This document shows, piece by piece, positions 24,736 to 37,400 of a stretch of DNA of 64,000 nucleotides. The stretch is from assembly GCA_033063855.1 (NCBI GenBank), contig CP093830.1, forward strand, positions 12,710,854 through 12,774,853, read 5' to 3'. Made by a program: the position numbers and the translations under genes. Each line of letters begins with the position of its first letter. The stretch's first letter is position 1. Origin of the DNA: Smittia aterrima. Taxonomy: Eukaryota; Arthropoda; Insecta; Diptera; Chironomidae. Under the pieces are notes generated by a model. The model had not been told where the DNA came from and searched no databases. It saw only the letters and a program-made list of their open reading frames with translations.

Positions 24736-27700
24736 AAACAGTTTCAACTGCTCAGATATTTTCTTTCGTGTCGTCATCGAGCATGGTCATGGATAAAGTT
24801 GGTTCAGACGACTGACAAATTGCGATGATGATGACTTGAAACAAATAAAGCTAAGAAGCTCTTGTTTCCATCCAGACATTCCCCGAATCATCAACGCACA
24901 AAAGCACAAAGGCGATGATGTGAAAAAAGCTTTTTATTGTTCGTCGTAAATTGGGCACTTAATGTAAGCTGCAGCAGAACAGCCAGACGAAAGCAAAAGA
25001 AGACAAAAAAGCTTCTTTGTGGGTGATAATTAATTGCACACTCATCACCGGCTGTCCCGAATAAATTATTTTTTTCTCAGAGGAAAACAATATTTATGGT
25101 CGTTATCATCGCTGTCCTTTCTTGTCATGCTTCCTTGTCTTCTGTTGAGAGGTAATTTAGACGTAAATACCAATTGCAATTGACCTGAAGTTAGTCACGA
25201 TGGGTGCGTCAATTAGTTTTAATATGAGAGGCTGTCTCGACTTTGCGAATAATCATTTACGAAGATGTAATGGACTTTTTCCTTCCAGAGACTTCTTCTT
25301 TGTGATGATGATGGAAACGATAACTAATTATTTTCGAAAACCAATATTGAACTAGTTAGTTCACTTCTTACCTGGCGAATTACTTTGAGTGTTGAGAAAG
25401 ATTCAATGAAACTTGTCTTGAAATTATTTTACTTTTGAGGCCCGGGAACAAAAAGTTCTTCACTGCAGAAAACTTATTTTCTATTTTCTGAAAATAATTT
25501 TCATTTCAATGTTTTCACAGCGAAAAGAAAATTGAAAAGTTTTCCATCGCATCACTCAGAACTTTGTTTGTTTATCTTGTTTGTTCAATTACGGGTTTTG
25601 CTTGCAACAAATGAACTTTTCAAGAATTCGAAAAGTTTTTAAGGAGATTTTCAAATTCACTTATTTTCAAAGATTAATGAATTATTTAATGGATTTGATG
25701 AATCAACATTTGATCTCTCAAATAGATCTATCATATTTGAAAGTGAAAGAGGAAAATGAAAAAGCTTCGATTGAAAGCTTTTCTGAATGACTGAGTTTCA
25801 TTAAAACAGTTTGATTTTAACTGAAATTAAAAGAGTTTGAACGAAAAATTTGTTATCAAAGTGAAATGATTTTACTGAACTTTGTTATGATCTCAAACAG
25901 AATGCCGCACTTAAGGATAATTGAAAATTACTGTTGCTGATAATTGTAACACATTAAAATCAGTTTAATCGAATTATCGTTATAGGAGGTAGCTAATAAT
26001 CAATTTAACATTGGCTCAGAAAATCACTTCAATCTTAACAGCCATTATCAGTAAAAGCAATTCAATTGCCTTAAAATATTCAGTGGCTCGTAGAAGCACC
26101 ACTCGAGGAAGCTCGATACATGGAATTTTCAAGCAATAAAATAAAGCTCGCTTTGGTGAGCCATTAAACGTGCGTGTGGTTAGCAAAGATTTTGGTAGAA
26201 TCGTTTCTCTTTTAATTGCTTTGATTATCTCAAGATTCAATTTCTTTTCTTAATTGCTCTTATAGCAATTAAAATTCGTATTAAGGAGCCATTTGTCTAA
26301 GCTGTTTTGTGCTTCACACGAAGCGAAAATGCTAAAGCTGTGTAAATTTATGGAAATATATTTGAGGATTGATCTCATGAAAAATTTCACTCGTAAGGCT
26401 TGAATTAATCCTTCAACTTTTTTTTTCTCAACTGAACAAATCAAATCGAATAAAAAATCATGAAAAAGATTTAATGTATTTGATTTAAGCTTTGCACATT
26501 CAATGCGATCGTTATCGGCTTAATGAATAATGAAAGTTACAAGAGCGCAGCTTCACTTTCAGCTAGCGGGAGATAAAAATAGCTGGGATGAACAAGCAAA
26601 ATAAATAACTCTTGGTAAGCCTTTCCCTCTCAAAATATTACGCGACAAACAAAACTATAATTCAATTTATGGTAAAGTGTCAACCTTAAAGAGTAGAACG
26701 AACGAACCGAGCTTGTCTCTTTTATGATGGCAAAGACTAGAAAGCAACATCAAAATGAAAACAAATTGCGATGAAGCTGGGTGAATAAATGTTTATGATC
26801 TTTAAAAGCAAACTCGAAATTTATGTGAGCACACAACCTGAATTAATTGCTTCTTCATTGCTCTAACCGAAAAGGGAACGAATATTACCAACTTTAATGA
26901 ATGTGTAAAATAAATTTTATTTGCATCTGAATTGATTTAACTGCAATGGGAATGTTAAAAGTTTGCAACTGTCTTTGAGTTAGTCTGGCACAACATGAAT
27001 TGCCAGTATCTCATCCAGGCTTTTAAGAGGAAAACCTTTTGTTTTGAAGACAATAATTAAGATTTTTTTTGTCGAGATTACATGAAAATGAGAGAACACA
27101 CATTCCACTGGATTAAACTCCATCTAAGGATTATAAGCTTTTAAGCATTTTAAAATCTGTTTTTTGAAATTTCACATTCTGTTTAAGAGCGACAAAATAA
27201 TCTTGGGAATTCCTCTGTACGCTCTGCTCACTCTTGAAATTCAAAGTCTTGAGAAGGATTTTGAAGAAAATCTCTTTAACGAAATGAATTGTATTTAAAT
27301 GTGCTCAAATTAGGCTAAGCATTCGAGTCTCTCGAAGGAATTTCATGAAATAATTGGAAAGTTTAAAGTATAGTCAGTCGTCTTAGACGATTCTAATAAA
27401 AGTTATTTTAAATTTAATTATTAAATAAACTTTAATCATCTGAAATAGTTTTGATTGAAAACTTTGAAAGCAAAGTGAGAAAATCTCAATCGCTTAAAGA
27501 ATTAGCTTCAAAAGCAATTTCCAGTTGAAAAACGTTTCATTTTTATATTTGCTATGCGAGCAATCATAGAAGAAATTAATTTTCCTCTCAGCTATCACAA
27601 GCATTCGGAACATCTGAACGCCGAGGAAAAAAAGTGCACGAAGCTGCTCAGTGAAACGTAAAGAGCTTTCATTCTTCAATGTTTTTCTGATCTTTTACAG

Positions 27701-28866
27701 ATTGCGAACATAAACAAACGCGGGAATGTTTTTTTGCGGAGGAGATCTCGGAGAGAGAGAAAGTCCTCGCAAAGCTCTCAATTAGCATTCAAAGCAAGCT
27801 CGAACAGGGAAAACACATTGCGCAAGTGTTTCGTTGTTGATTGTTACGTGAGATGTTTCAGTTCGCTGTTATCTCTCATCGTCTGTTGTTTATGTTGTTC
27901 GTTCTCTTGGTCACGATGCTTGCATAGAAAAATGTTTACTCGACGTGGAGGAATTTATTAAATTTCCCAAAAATGTTATCAACTAAATTTAGCTGCAACA
28001 TTAAACACCAAATCATAGATTTGCTAACATTCGAAAAGGCCACAAACTTTACGACCGAGTAGAATCGCGTAATTCAAAATAGATAATTTGAAAACTTTTG
28101 AACGTGAGTGGAATTATCGACCAACTTCCGTTCATGCTGATGTCCTACAGAATTTTTTCGTCGGATGAGGAAAAGTTTGGTGTTAATTTTATCCATGCCA
28201 AGTTTCTCGCTTTGATGGCCTTTGAATTCACAATAAGAAGGAAAAAGATTATTTCGAGATTTTCCGAGAGTTTGCGGACGAACATTGCGACAAATAGAGC
28301 TCAAGTGAACGCTCTAAATCCTATCCAAGCGATAGTTAGTTTTTTGAAAGGGGGAAGATATTTTATGAAGCAGATGAGTTTGGAGCAACAGAAAACCGAG
28401 ATTAACTTGACCGACTAATTCTCTAAACAAATCGTTTCAATGAGGCAGAAAAGAAAATCCCTTCCTTCTCGATGGACAAAAATAAATGAATTATTCATCC
28501 GATACTAGTCATCCCCCCGCAATCACCCAACCACGAGCATAAATTTGTAATGCAAATCAATATTTTCCGCATCGTCTAGTTCAAATTCGACATAATTGAC
28601 CGAACATAATCGGCATTAATTATTCGTGATTTCGATTACAAGAATTTAATTAAATTTGAGTTTTTTTGAGTCGACGATGAAACAGCATTTTGTCAACTCT
28701 GTTGTCATAATTGGATTACTAGCGTTAAATTGGGCTTAAACCTTAAGACTCAAACTATTCATTTCATTTGAACAATTTACGTTGAAGCTTAAATTAAAAT
28801 TTTGCAATTAAATTCTCTAAAATGTAATCAGAAAAGGATTTGTAATTAAAAGTTGTTGATGAAAGC
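24736..28866. other. Intergenic region, no gene recognised
   Basis: About 4.1 kb. Some weak resemblance to the vajk-like 3' flank may extend to about 24900 (for example a CCAGACATTC or CCAGACTTCG context), but it fades. The longest open frame (about 28098-28418, plus) begins at a non-ATG codon and shows no domain. Nothing else was identified. Confidence 0.4.
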
Positions 28867-30604
28867 CTATGAGCGCTTTTCAAAAATCAATTGATGATCG
28901 GGTGGACTCAAAGTTAATCCTCGTACGCCAGTCAAATCCAAAGAGTCAAACCCCCGGCCAGGTTTGATTCGGAAATGTTGCAAAATATTTGCTGCGAACA
29001 AATGCAAAAACATTTTGGCTAGCTCCTCGCCCATGCACATTCTGTGGAAATTAAATTTCAAAATCACTTTCAACAACAATCCGACAATCTCACGTCACCT
29101 CTTTCCCGTTTGAAATGGAATGAAATTCGGAGGCGTCCAGAAAATTCCATTTGAGTCGATGAAGCGATCAGGATTGTAGATTTCCGGTTCGGGCCAGACA
29201 TCGGCATCCATATGAATCGCATAAAGTAATGGGAGAACCTGAAATCTCCTGATTAATAATCTGATAACGTTACTTTTGCAAAGGCAAGGGCTTACCATTG
29301 TGTTCTTGGGAATAACGTAACCTCCTAAGGTCGTTTCCTTTGTTGGATTACCGTGAGGAATTCCACAAGGGACGACAGTTTTCAAGCGTTGGCTCTCTGC
29401 AATCGACGCTTTTAAATAATGGAAGTGCTCAATATCGTTAAGAACAAACTGTTCGTTCGAGCCGTAATTTTTCATTTCGAGATAAACTTTCTCTTGGACA
29501 TCGTTATTCTTTGCCATCAACAGCAGATACCATCGAAGTGTACTCAGAGTTGTATCGAGAGAAGCACCGAAGAGATCAGCCAGTAAATAGTTGAGTTGTT
29601 TGCGACTACAGTTCTTTGCCAGTTCATCGTTCTTCATCTCTCTATCACGTTTCTCAAGAAGGAATCTTCTTAAAATTGAGTCGCGACATTCTGAAGTGTC
29701 CAAACTCGTTTCACATTCGTCGACAATGCCATCATAAACTTTATGCGTTTGAGCAATTCCGGTTAAAAGAAAATCCATGTTTTTACGATTCGTGGGAAGA
29801 TATCTAAGTGAGAATGTGATGGAGATGGAAAAGAATAAAAAGCTTGAGACATGTTGCTGGTTTTGTGATGATGTAATGTTTAAGTGTTACCGCAGCATAG
29901 GTAGAAAGTTTGCTCCGGCACCCACACCAACTAATTTGACTCCCTCTTCCTGTAGATGCTGTAAATGCTTCCATGTCTCATCGCTCCACTCATAAGTTAT
30001 GCCGAACACAATGTCGTTAACAACGTTCCCTACAGTGTTTGTTAGAATATGCATCGGATTTATTTCTTTCGACGAGAACTTTGTCAATTCAGTGATGCAT
30101 AAGTTGATTCCTTCCATGATTCTGTTTTGCAAAACTTCTCGTTTGGCGCCGAACTTCATCATTCCCATGTCTCGTAGCCATTTCGTGACTAAAGCTCGTT
30201 GATCTTTCCAGAATGCTCCCTCAGTGCAAACCAAACCTAGGAAGAAAAATATTTCAATTAAAATCAATGAAATCAATGAACTCACCATGTCCATGGAAGA
30301 TTCCATGAGTCACTCGAAGTGGAGCTCGTCCTGAAAGCTCATCTTGGCGGAATGCGTCTCTTATTAATGCGACGTCCGTTAAAACAACCGTGAAGATTGA
30401 ACCCATTTGAATGCTGAATATTTTTCCATATTTTCGTGAGAGATCTGTCAACGACTGCTCGGGTTGATTTGCATCGAAAAATGGTAAAATGCCAACGAAT
30501 GGAATGTAATTTGCCAAAGGCCCGGGCGGAGTGTTCTGAAACTTTCGCTTTGATGTTTGGTAATGGAAAGCGATAAGTGTACACAGGAGAATGAGTAGCA
30601 TCAT
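28867..30604 (-). CDS. phm: Cytochrome P450, clan 2, resembling CYP306A1 (phantom, ecdysteroid 25-hydroxylase)
   Basis: Microsomal haem monooxygenase. Exons on the minus strand are 30604-30286, 30236-29891, 29803-29296, 29238-29099 and 29041-28867, in phase, for 495 residues. The N-terminus is a hydrophobic anchor (MMLLILLCTLIAFHY) followed by a basic stretch and a proline-rich hinge (PPGPL). The I-helix is LLADLFGASLDTTLSTLRW with the oxygen-activation acid/threonine at about 305-307. The K-helix is ESQR (358-361), followed by VVPCGIPHG. The haem loop is FQTGKRMCMGEELA with axial Cys440, split by intron 4. The I-helix DLFGxxxDTT pattern, the VVPxGIPHG stretch and the PFQTGKRMC loop are what I recall of CYP306A1, which makes ecdysone precursors in the prothoracic gland. 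CYP18A1 and other clan-2 members are the alternatives, so the exact name needs a tree. Intron 3 (57 nt) is open and a multiple of three. Confidence 0.8.
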
Positions 30605-31590
30605 CAGAAACCTTCAACATAAATAAACATTTTATCTTTTGATGATTGAAATTCAATTTCGTATTTAAATTTCAAACTGAAATCTGATTCTAAATTGAAA
30701 ACTTAAATATTTGAATAAGTCATGCTTGAATCTTATCACCGTCGTGTAACTAAAGTCATCTAAACCTTCTTCATCCTGAAGTGTCACGTAACTTGCGACA
30801 ACTACAAAATCATTTTCGTTTTCTATTTTGTCCCTCCCTCAACTCAGCTGTTTGATAAATCGAGATTTTGTTTACTTTCTTGAAGCGAATGCCGGCAAGC
30901 GATAAATATTTTTGTTTAAAAAATCATTATCGCTTTAGCATTTTACCCTGAGGCTCACGAACAAAAGTCCACTTCAACCTTCCAATCCATCAAGTTCTTG
31001 TTAAGTTAATCTCTAGCACTTACATTGTTATCGAGCTCAAGTGGAATTTCGATGATTTTAAGTTGGTGAAAATAAATTCAAAGGCTTCTTCAAAGCTATC
31101 ACACTCCTCTCACTCAATGAGCACTCACTATACTGACACTCAAGTCTCATTTAGCTACTGAACTTCAGTAGAATATTTTATTCAAGATATTTATTTATTC
31201 ACTGTTGGAGCGATTTCTTGATTTCTTGATCACGATCGTGTCTCGCTTCTCGAACTAAAGAGTTAAGTTCTAAACTTTGAAAAGAAAGAATCAGTTTGAA
31301 AAAGAATTCAACGAAAATATTTCTTTTACTTCGTGTTTCGCAATTCCTGTGGGCCATTTAGATTCTTGCTTTTATGAAATATTTTCGATGAGCAAAAGAG
31401 AATCACTAAGGGTTGAAAATGAATCACAATAATTCAACGACATCGAAGAAATGTTGTAGCCACAAATAATGATAACTCGTCAACTTCAACAGTATTATCT
31501 ATCTCTAAATTAATGAAGTGTACCTTAAACTGATAAGATCGAGGAGGACAAATACTGCGATGAGAAAGGTAAGATAATCGAGAGCGTAGA
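30605..31590. other. Intergenic region between the P450 and the Q/N/Y-rich gene
   Basis: A 986-bp spacer between divergent starts. It holds the presumed promoters of both genes. No clear TATA/initiator pair, coding exon or repeat was seen. Confidence 0.4.
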
Positions 31591-32445
31591 ATGTCGACGT
31601 CATCCAATGATGAGGCTGCGAAAACTGAAACTAAATTGACGGGCGAGTCTGCCAATGATTTTGCAGAATTTGATTCCGAGAGACTTCCCGATAAAAATAG
31701 TCAGCAGGAGAATATGAATTACGGGAATGATTCACAGGCGGATCAACATCAAAGCGAAATCGCAGTAAATTGGAGCGAACCCGAAGCTCAAGAGACTGCG
31801 ATGCAGCCGAATTACAATTACTCGGAACCCGAGACTCAGCAGAATTCCGAACAACCCTACGTAGAAACTATTGAGCCTTCGGTTGATTACTCATATGAAC
31901 CCCAACAACTGCCGCAATTTGATTATCAATACGATGCCGGCGTCATACAAACAAATCCAAACGACGATCCGTACGAGCCTCAACAGCAATATCAAGACTT
32001 CGTCGACCCTTATCAACAACAAAGTGAATCAGTTTACTCTCACCCCGACGATAACACTCAACAACAGCAAGAAGCAAACAATTATAATCCTACATACGCT
32101 TTGCAATCGGATTCCAATTATCAGCAGAACAATTATGATGGAACACAAGAGAATCCATCTAATTATACAAACGATTCGGCTGAACTTTATTATGATTATG
32201 ATCAAAATCAACAGCTTCAACAAGAGTCTGAAACAGCATCAGCAACGGCTCCGCAAATGATGTACGATGATCAGAATTATTCTCATCAGCCACCAGCGAC
32301 GTATGATGGAGAAGCATTATCCCAATACTCTTATGAGAATGTTGATAACAAAGCTAACGTGAATCAGGAGAATTCAAACGAAAACAATTATGGATACACA
32401 GAGAATCTCAATGAAACTTCAGGTGATGATGTCAAACGAGCATGA
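31591..32445 (+). CDS. Q/N/Y-rich intrinsically disordered protein, function unknown
   Basis: Not recognised as a known family. A single open exon of 284 codons begins at the first ATG after an in-frame stop and ends before an AT-rich 3' region. The protein is hydrophilic and rich in Q, N, Y, S, D, E and P. It has no cysteine, one tryptophan, no signal peptide and no membrane segment. Internal motifs recur: SEPEAQ and SEPETQ, YEPQQ in three variants, and many Y-x-x-Q/N spacings, with short runs of four Q. The composition is that of a prion-like or condensate-forming low-complexity domain, or a hydrophilin-type disordered protein. Codons, not simple repeats, carry the pattern (CAA/CAG and AAT/AAC alternate), which argues for selection on the protein. 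It starts 986 bp from the P450 start on the other strand. Confidence 0.7.
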   Translation: MSTSSNDEAAKTETKLTGESANDFAEFDSERLPDKNSQQENMNYGNDSQADQHQSEIAVNWSEPEAQETAMQPNYNYSEPETQQNSEQPYVETIEPSVDYSYEPQQLPQFDYQYDAGVIQTNPNDDPYEPQQQYQDFVDPYQQQSESVYSHPDDNTQQQQEANNYNPTYALQSDSNYQQNNYDGTQENPSNYTNDSAELYYDYDQNQQLQQESETASATAPQMMYDDQNYSHQPPATYDGEALSQYSYENVDNKANVNQENSNENNYGYTENLNETSGDDVKRA

Positions 32446-34478
32446 ATCAAAAACTTCAAATATTTTGGATATTGTACTTTTTTTGATCCTGAATTGTATT
32501 CAATATATTTAGTGAATGATCCTTCGTTAGGAGTTGAAATTTGAAATGAATCCGTTTGATATAAAATTAATTGGAGTGGCAACGTTTTAAGTGCTGTTCC
32601 AACAACTCATAAAGCAACATTTGTAATATTCCCTCACTCCCTGCGAATGTAAATCCTTTTTAATTAAATTTCGCTGATAAGATCTCCTTTCAATTAGATA
32701 TTTTGATGTTTTGTTATTCTTTCACTCGGAGACAACAGAATTTCTGAAACCGTTTTAAGCTTGGCCTAAAATGTAATTGGTTTTGCTGCTCCAAAATTGA
32801 TTCGTTGTCGGCAGCGTATGCTTGGTAACAATTTTCCCGAGAGACCTTCTTGCTAAACTTTCTTTAATAAGAAAAAAAAATCGGAAGTTTGGTTGTTAAC
32901 CATTTCCTTCTAAATAAGCAAAACAATCGGAAACTTTTAGCAATCTTCTAATCTCCGAACGATCTGAATCCAACTAATTTAATTATTAATCTTGCTCTCA
33001 CTGAAAATATTCTTCCCCCTGTTCGCTGCTTGATTATTAAACTTTAATATCATTAAAGTTCTTCTTGAGGAAGCGAACAAACTCACCAGCGAAAGCTTAA
33101 ATCTCGGTTGGAAGCTTTTGCAATTTTCCAGCTCTGTGATTTAATTTTATGTTCTCGTATTGTCTCTATTGTTGCTGCATCAACAAAAGACGAAACGAAA
33201 CTTGACTACGACATGAATAATTAAAATTGAGACTGAACTCAAGCGGCTTTGCGGTCTCGCTTCACGAGAATAAAACTTTATTTCATCTTTTCAACAGTCA
33301 AACGCTTACTTTGCTAACATACAAACATGTAATTTATTTATTGTCTCCAGCGACTTTAAAAAATATTTTATGAATGACGAAAATAATTTTGTAGAAGGAA
33401 CGAATAAATAATCGATTACGAAAATAAAATGTCTTGGAATATCTTTTCTTTTAAGTCAATTTTGTTGTGTTACGAGATTGTGCTATTACATTGTAAATAT
33501 AATTAGATCTTAACATCCATTTTACGTAATATTTCTGGTTAACGGAGGTACAAATGTTTTCAGTGTTGATGATGATGATGATTTGTTTAAAAACAAATTT
33601 CTTTTATCTAAAAGGATTTTTCCAGTTGCAAGGAATAATTTTGTCACGCGCCCGTTCAAAACGTTTTCATCTACATAATTTAGGAATTGCACATTTTATA
33701 CGAGACATTCATTTTCTTTTTATCCTAAGTGGAGGCACGGATGCAATTAGACAAGTTTTCTTCGTGAAACTAAATTTATTGTGAGCTAAACTTTTCCGTT
33801 TTCTACTTGAGAGCAGGTCACGTCATGAAAAAATGTTTCATTTTGAGTTGAGTTGAGGCGTGAGCGAACACGAAAGATGACAAATCACCAATTCAAATTT
33901 TTGTCCTCCTCGGAAGTTATCTGCTCCGCAGAGTTGGAAGATTTCAAGGAAAGTTCGAGAAAACTTTGTTTAAAAATTGATTATTTTTTCCATCGGCGAC
34001 AATCTTCTTGTTTCTTTTCCTAGGTAGAATTAAAATCACAGTCATTTATTTCTATTCTTATCATCTTCCGTTTCAGAATTTCATAAAAGGAAAAGCTAAA
34101 TAAAAGAATTGCAGGGAACTCTTCGCTCTTGGAAATATTTTCTTAGTAATTTTGTTGATCATCAAAGTTTGTCTTGAACGCGTCTCGAGTCGAAGTGAAT
34201 CGGGCGACAGAATAGATGAGAATATTCGAGGAAAGCTCGTTGATCTACTTGAGATTCTTTTCTTAAAAATATTGAACAACGATGGAAAATACATTTTGGA
34301 GAGAAACGTAATCCAAACTTTTGTCTCCTTATACATGCTCGAGATGAAGAGCGTACAAAATCAGACTTTAAAATTAAATTTTCGAAATGATAAAAAAAGT
34401 TCATCAACAATTTTCCCGTAATTACTTTTCTCGTCTTCTCGCTTCTCGTTTCATGGATAGATCTTTTCTTTTCGTCAT
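32446..34478. other. Intergenic region, no gene recognised
   Basis: About 2 kb, AT-rich. It holds the 3' flanks of the convergent Q/N/Y-rich gene and Klp98A. A short GAT microsatellite lies at about 33568-33580. The open frame near 34152-34421 (plus) lacks domain or splice support. Confidence 0.4.
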
Positions 34479-37400
34479 CTAACCCGTTCCATGCTTTCCA
34501 CTCTCGAACAAACCTTTCTTGAAGAAGCTCGAGAATTCGATGAGAGATTTTTTTGTCAATCCTTGACCACCTTCACCATCGTATATTGAACATGAAGGAA
34601 TCCTTGAACAAACGACAAGTAATCGCCGTAGATAAGTTTCCAGTTGACGGCGTCTAGATTTAGCTATCGTCTCGCTATTCGATGCAAACAAATGCCTCTT
34701 GGGGAATGAGATTTTAGCGACCTATTGGGAGGGTTCGCATGAGATTACAAAATAAATCTAAACCTTTGTTAAACTCACCTTATCCCCGTACAGAGCTTTC
34801 ATGCTTAGATGGAGTTCACGGAAGCGGCTGTAACGTCGCAACAAAAGCCATCGATCATCAACGAGAAAGATTCTGATTTCGTATTCAACGTGTGTCTGTT
34901 TTCCAGCGCCTCTCATTATGTAACTCGGGATGTTAATTGAATGTTCCGGTTCTGCGAAGTCACAATTTCAGTTTATTTCATTAATCATAAAATATTTTTT
35001 ATACTCACGTAAAGTTTGGGAGCCTAGCGAAGAGCCTTCGATTGTCGGCAGTGACCGGGTCATGATTTGTTGGGAGAACATACTCGCTGTTAAGCTGTTT
35101 TGTCGCGTTGACATTGTGGAAATTGGATTATGACGGACCTCATCGCTATCACTTGTGCTTCCACGTAATTCTGTTGACATTTCTCCATCCGAAACGCAAC
35201 CATCTGTGCAAAATGGGATTAATTGAAAATGCAGTTGATGGAAATTGAAATTCTTACCACGTGATATCTCAAATCGCATTTCTAGCTTAACGTAATCTTT
35301 CTGCAGCTCTTGCAACTCATTAATCATTGAGTCGAGCGTTGTTTTCTCTCCACCCAACTCAAGAATCTTCATTATTTCAGCCTTCTTACCAGCTATCGCT
35401 TCTCTTAACTTTCCCATTTGTGATTGCAGCAACTGCTCGTAGAAATTGGTATTAGACGAATGAGTTGACAGGTTGTCGCCTTCGAAGCGATGCTTTGCGA
35501 TGGGATGAACTGCAACAGAGGCCTGAGTTTCTTGAGTTTTACTATCAAGACAAACGCCAGAGTCACTCATCAAAGCTTTATTTCCTTCGTCGGTTTGGCT
35601 GCTGCCCTGACTTAGCGGTGTTTGAGTGTCTGTTGTTCGTGGAGGAAACGGAGATGGGAGAGCAGATGCAAACGAACAGTCAGAGTTAGCAGTGTGGAAA
35701 GTATCGCAAGTTTCCGTTTCCGTTGTGTTCAATAAGTTTGCAAGTCCTGACGTGTCGGTTTGAACGTCACTTGTCGAGGTTGTGTTTTTGAGTGTAAGTG
35801 ACATCGACTGTTTCTTCACCTGTAGTCTATCAAGTTCTTCTTGGCTTTTTTGGGTCAACAACATGCGATTATCTGCCTCCAATTGCTTCATCTTTTCATT
35901 CATTTCTTCAATCTTGCGATGACACTCTTCGAGTAAATTGTCTTTCGCAATCAACTCAGTCTCGTATTTTTCAATTTCGCCTCGCTGTAGAAAATGAGAA
36001 GTAAAAGGAAATCGTCGAGGATTCTTTGCGAATTCACTCACGTTTTTCTTGATGTTCTCCTTTAGATATTGACTCGAATAGCTATCGAGAGTCTTAGCAA
36101 CTTCAAGTAGAATGTCCGAATAGTCTTCTTGCACTGGAGTGTTGTGCAGTAGTTTGAGTTGTTCCTAATTGAAAAGAAAAATTAATTATGGAACTGATTG
36201 CAATTTGAAAAGTTTACGTAACAAAATCTAATTTAAAGAAACTAAACAAAACGAAATAAAATATAAACCTCATCGAGTTTTCCACAATCTTGAAGCTCCT
36301 GTAACTCTTTGGCTACAAACTCAAAATGATCTCGCTTCTTTGCATCGAGCTGCGTTAGCAACGCATTTATTTGACGCATGAGAATCTCTACCTACATTTA
36401 TCGACATCCAACAAACAGAAAAGTTTACAAGGTAAAACAGTTCTAATGGAAAATTATTTAAAGTTCAACAAACCTGAGTCTTCTCGTTGTTTCTCTCCCA
36501 AAGTACCATCTCTTGCTTTGCAAGGAGCTCTTCAATTTTACAGTCAATGACCACAAGCTTATCAGAGGGATTCTTTTCAATCTTCTGAACCTCAGACGAG
36601 CAGCGTTTAACCTTCCCATTGAAGTGCTCATGCATCTTGACTCGCTCGAGATTTAATTGCTTCAGCGCGCTCTCAATTGTCTCGAGAATTTTTCTGTGCT
36701 CATCTTGCATCTCTTGGTTATCTCGAATAAATTGTTCGTTCATTACGAGATGTTGTTGTTGTCTAGATTTATAAGGTGAATTGTTACTTGAGAACAGATT
36801 CGCACCATCGTCATCTGACATGAAGCTGTTGCACAAGTTTTCACGTGAAGCCGCAACCAATGAGAGTCTTGAAAGCTCCATGCGGTTACCTCTGTTGGGA
36901 TTGTTGCGTAATTTAGCAGCTTCGGCTGGATTATTATATCGAAACATATTTGTAGGACCGAGAAGAAGAATGTCACCTTGACTTATCGCCATTGGTTGAT
37001 CGATTAGTTTGGCATTCAACCAACATTGTGCTCCTTCATTGGGATGAATTGTTGCTGAGTTATTCTCAATTATAATGCGACAATGTTCTGGACAGATTCC
37101 TTGGCCTTGAAGTATAATGTCTTGGGAGTCTCCTCGTTCAGTCCCAATTGAAGTTTTCCCATCTTTTAAAGTGAATAAAGTCACTCCAGTAACGTCGTCA
37201 TTGATTCCTATTAAATGAGCTTTTTCGGAATCGAGTGTGATTCCAATTCCTGATTTCTTTAATCCCAAGGATTTCTCTTCCCTCAAAATTGATTGAACTT
37301 CTCGCCACTTCTCTGACCATTCTTCGATCAAAACTTTTTCTTGAGCTTCCTTCTTCTGAAGATTTTCAAGCATTTTCAGCTGTGGCTCTTTAAGATTCAA

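Noticed and set aside
28098..28418. 106-codon plus-strand frame downstream of the P450
   Set aside because: Non-ATG start, no domain, no splice partners; consistent with chance.
31871..32260. Second plus-strand frame (129 codons) inside the Q/N/Y-rich gene
   Set aside because: Low complexity of the main frame keeps the shifted frame open; the product is I/T/N-rich with no features.
33568..33580. Short GAT microsatellite
   Set aside because: Only a few units; ordinary simple sequence.
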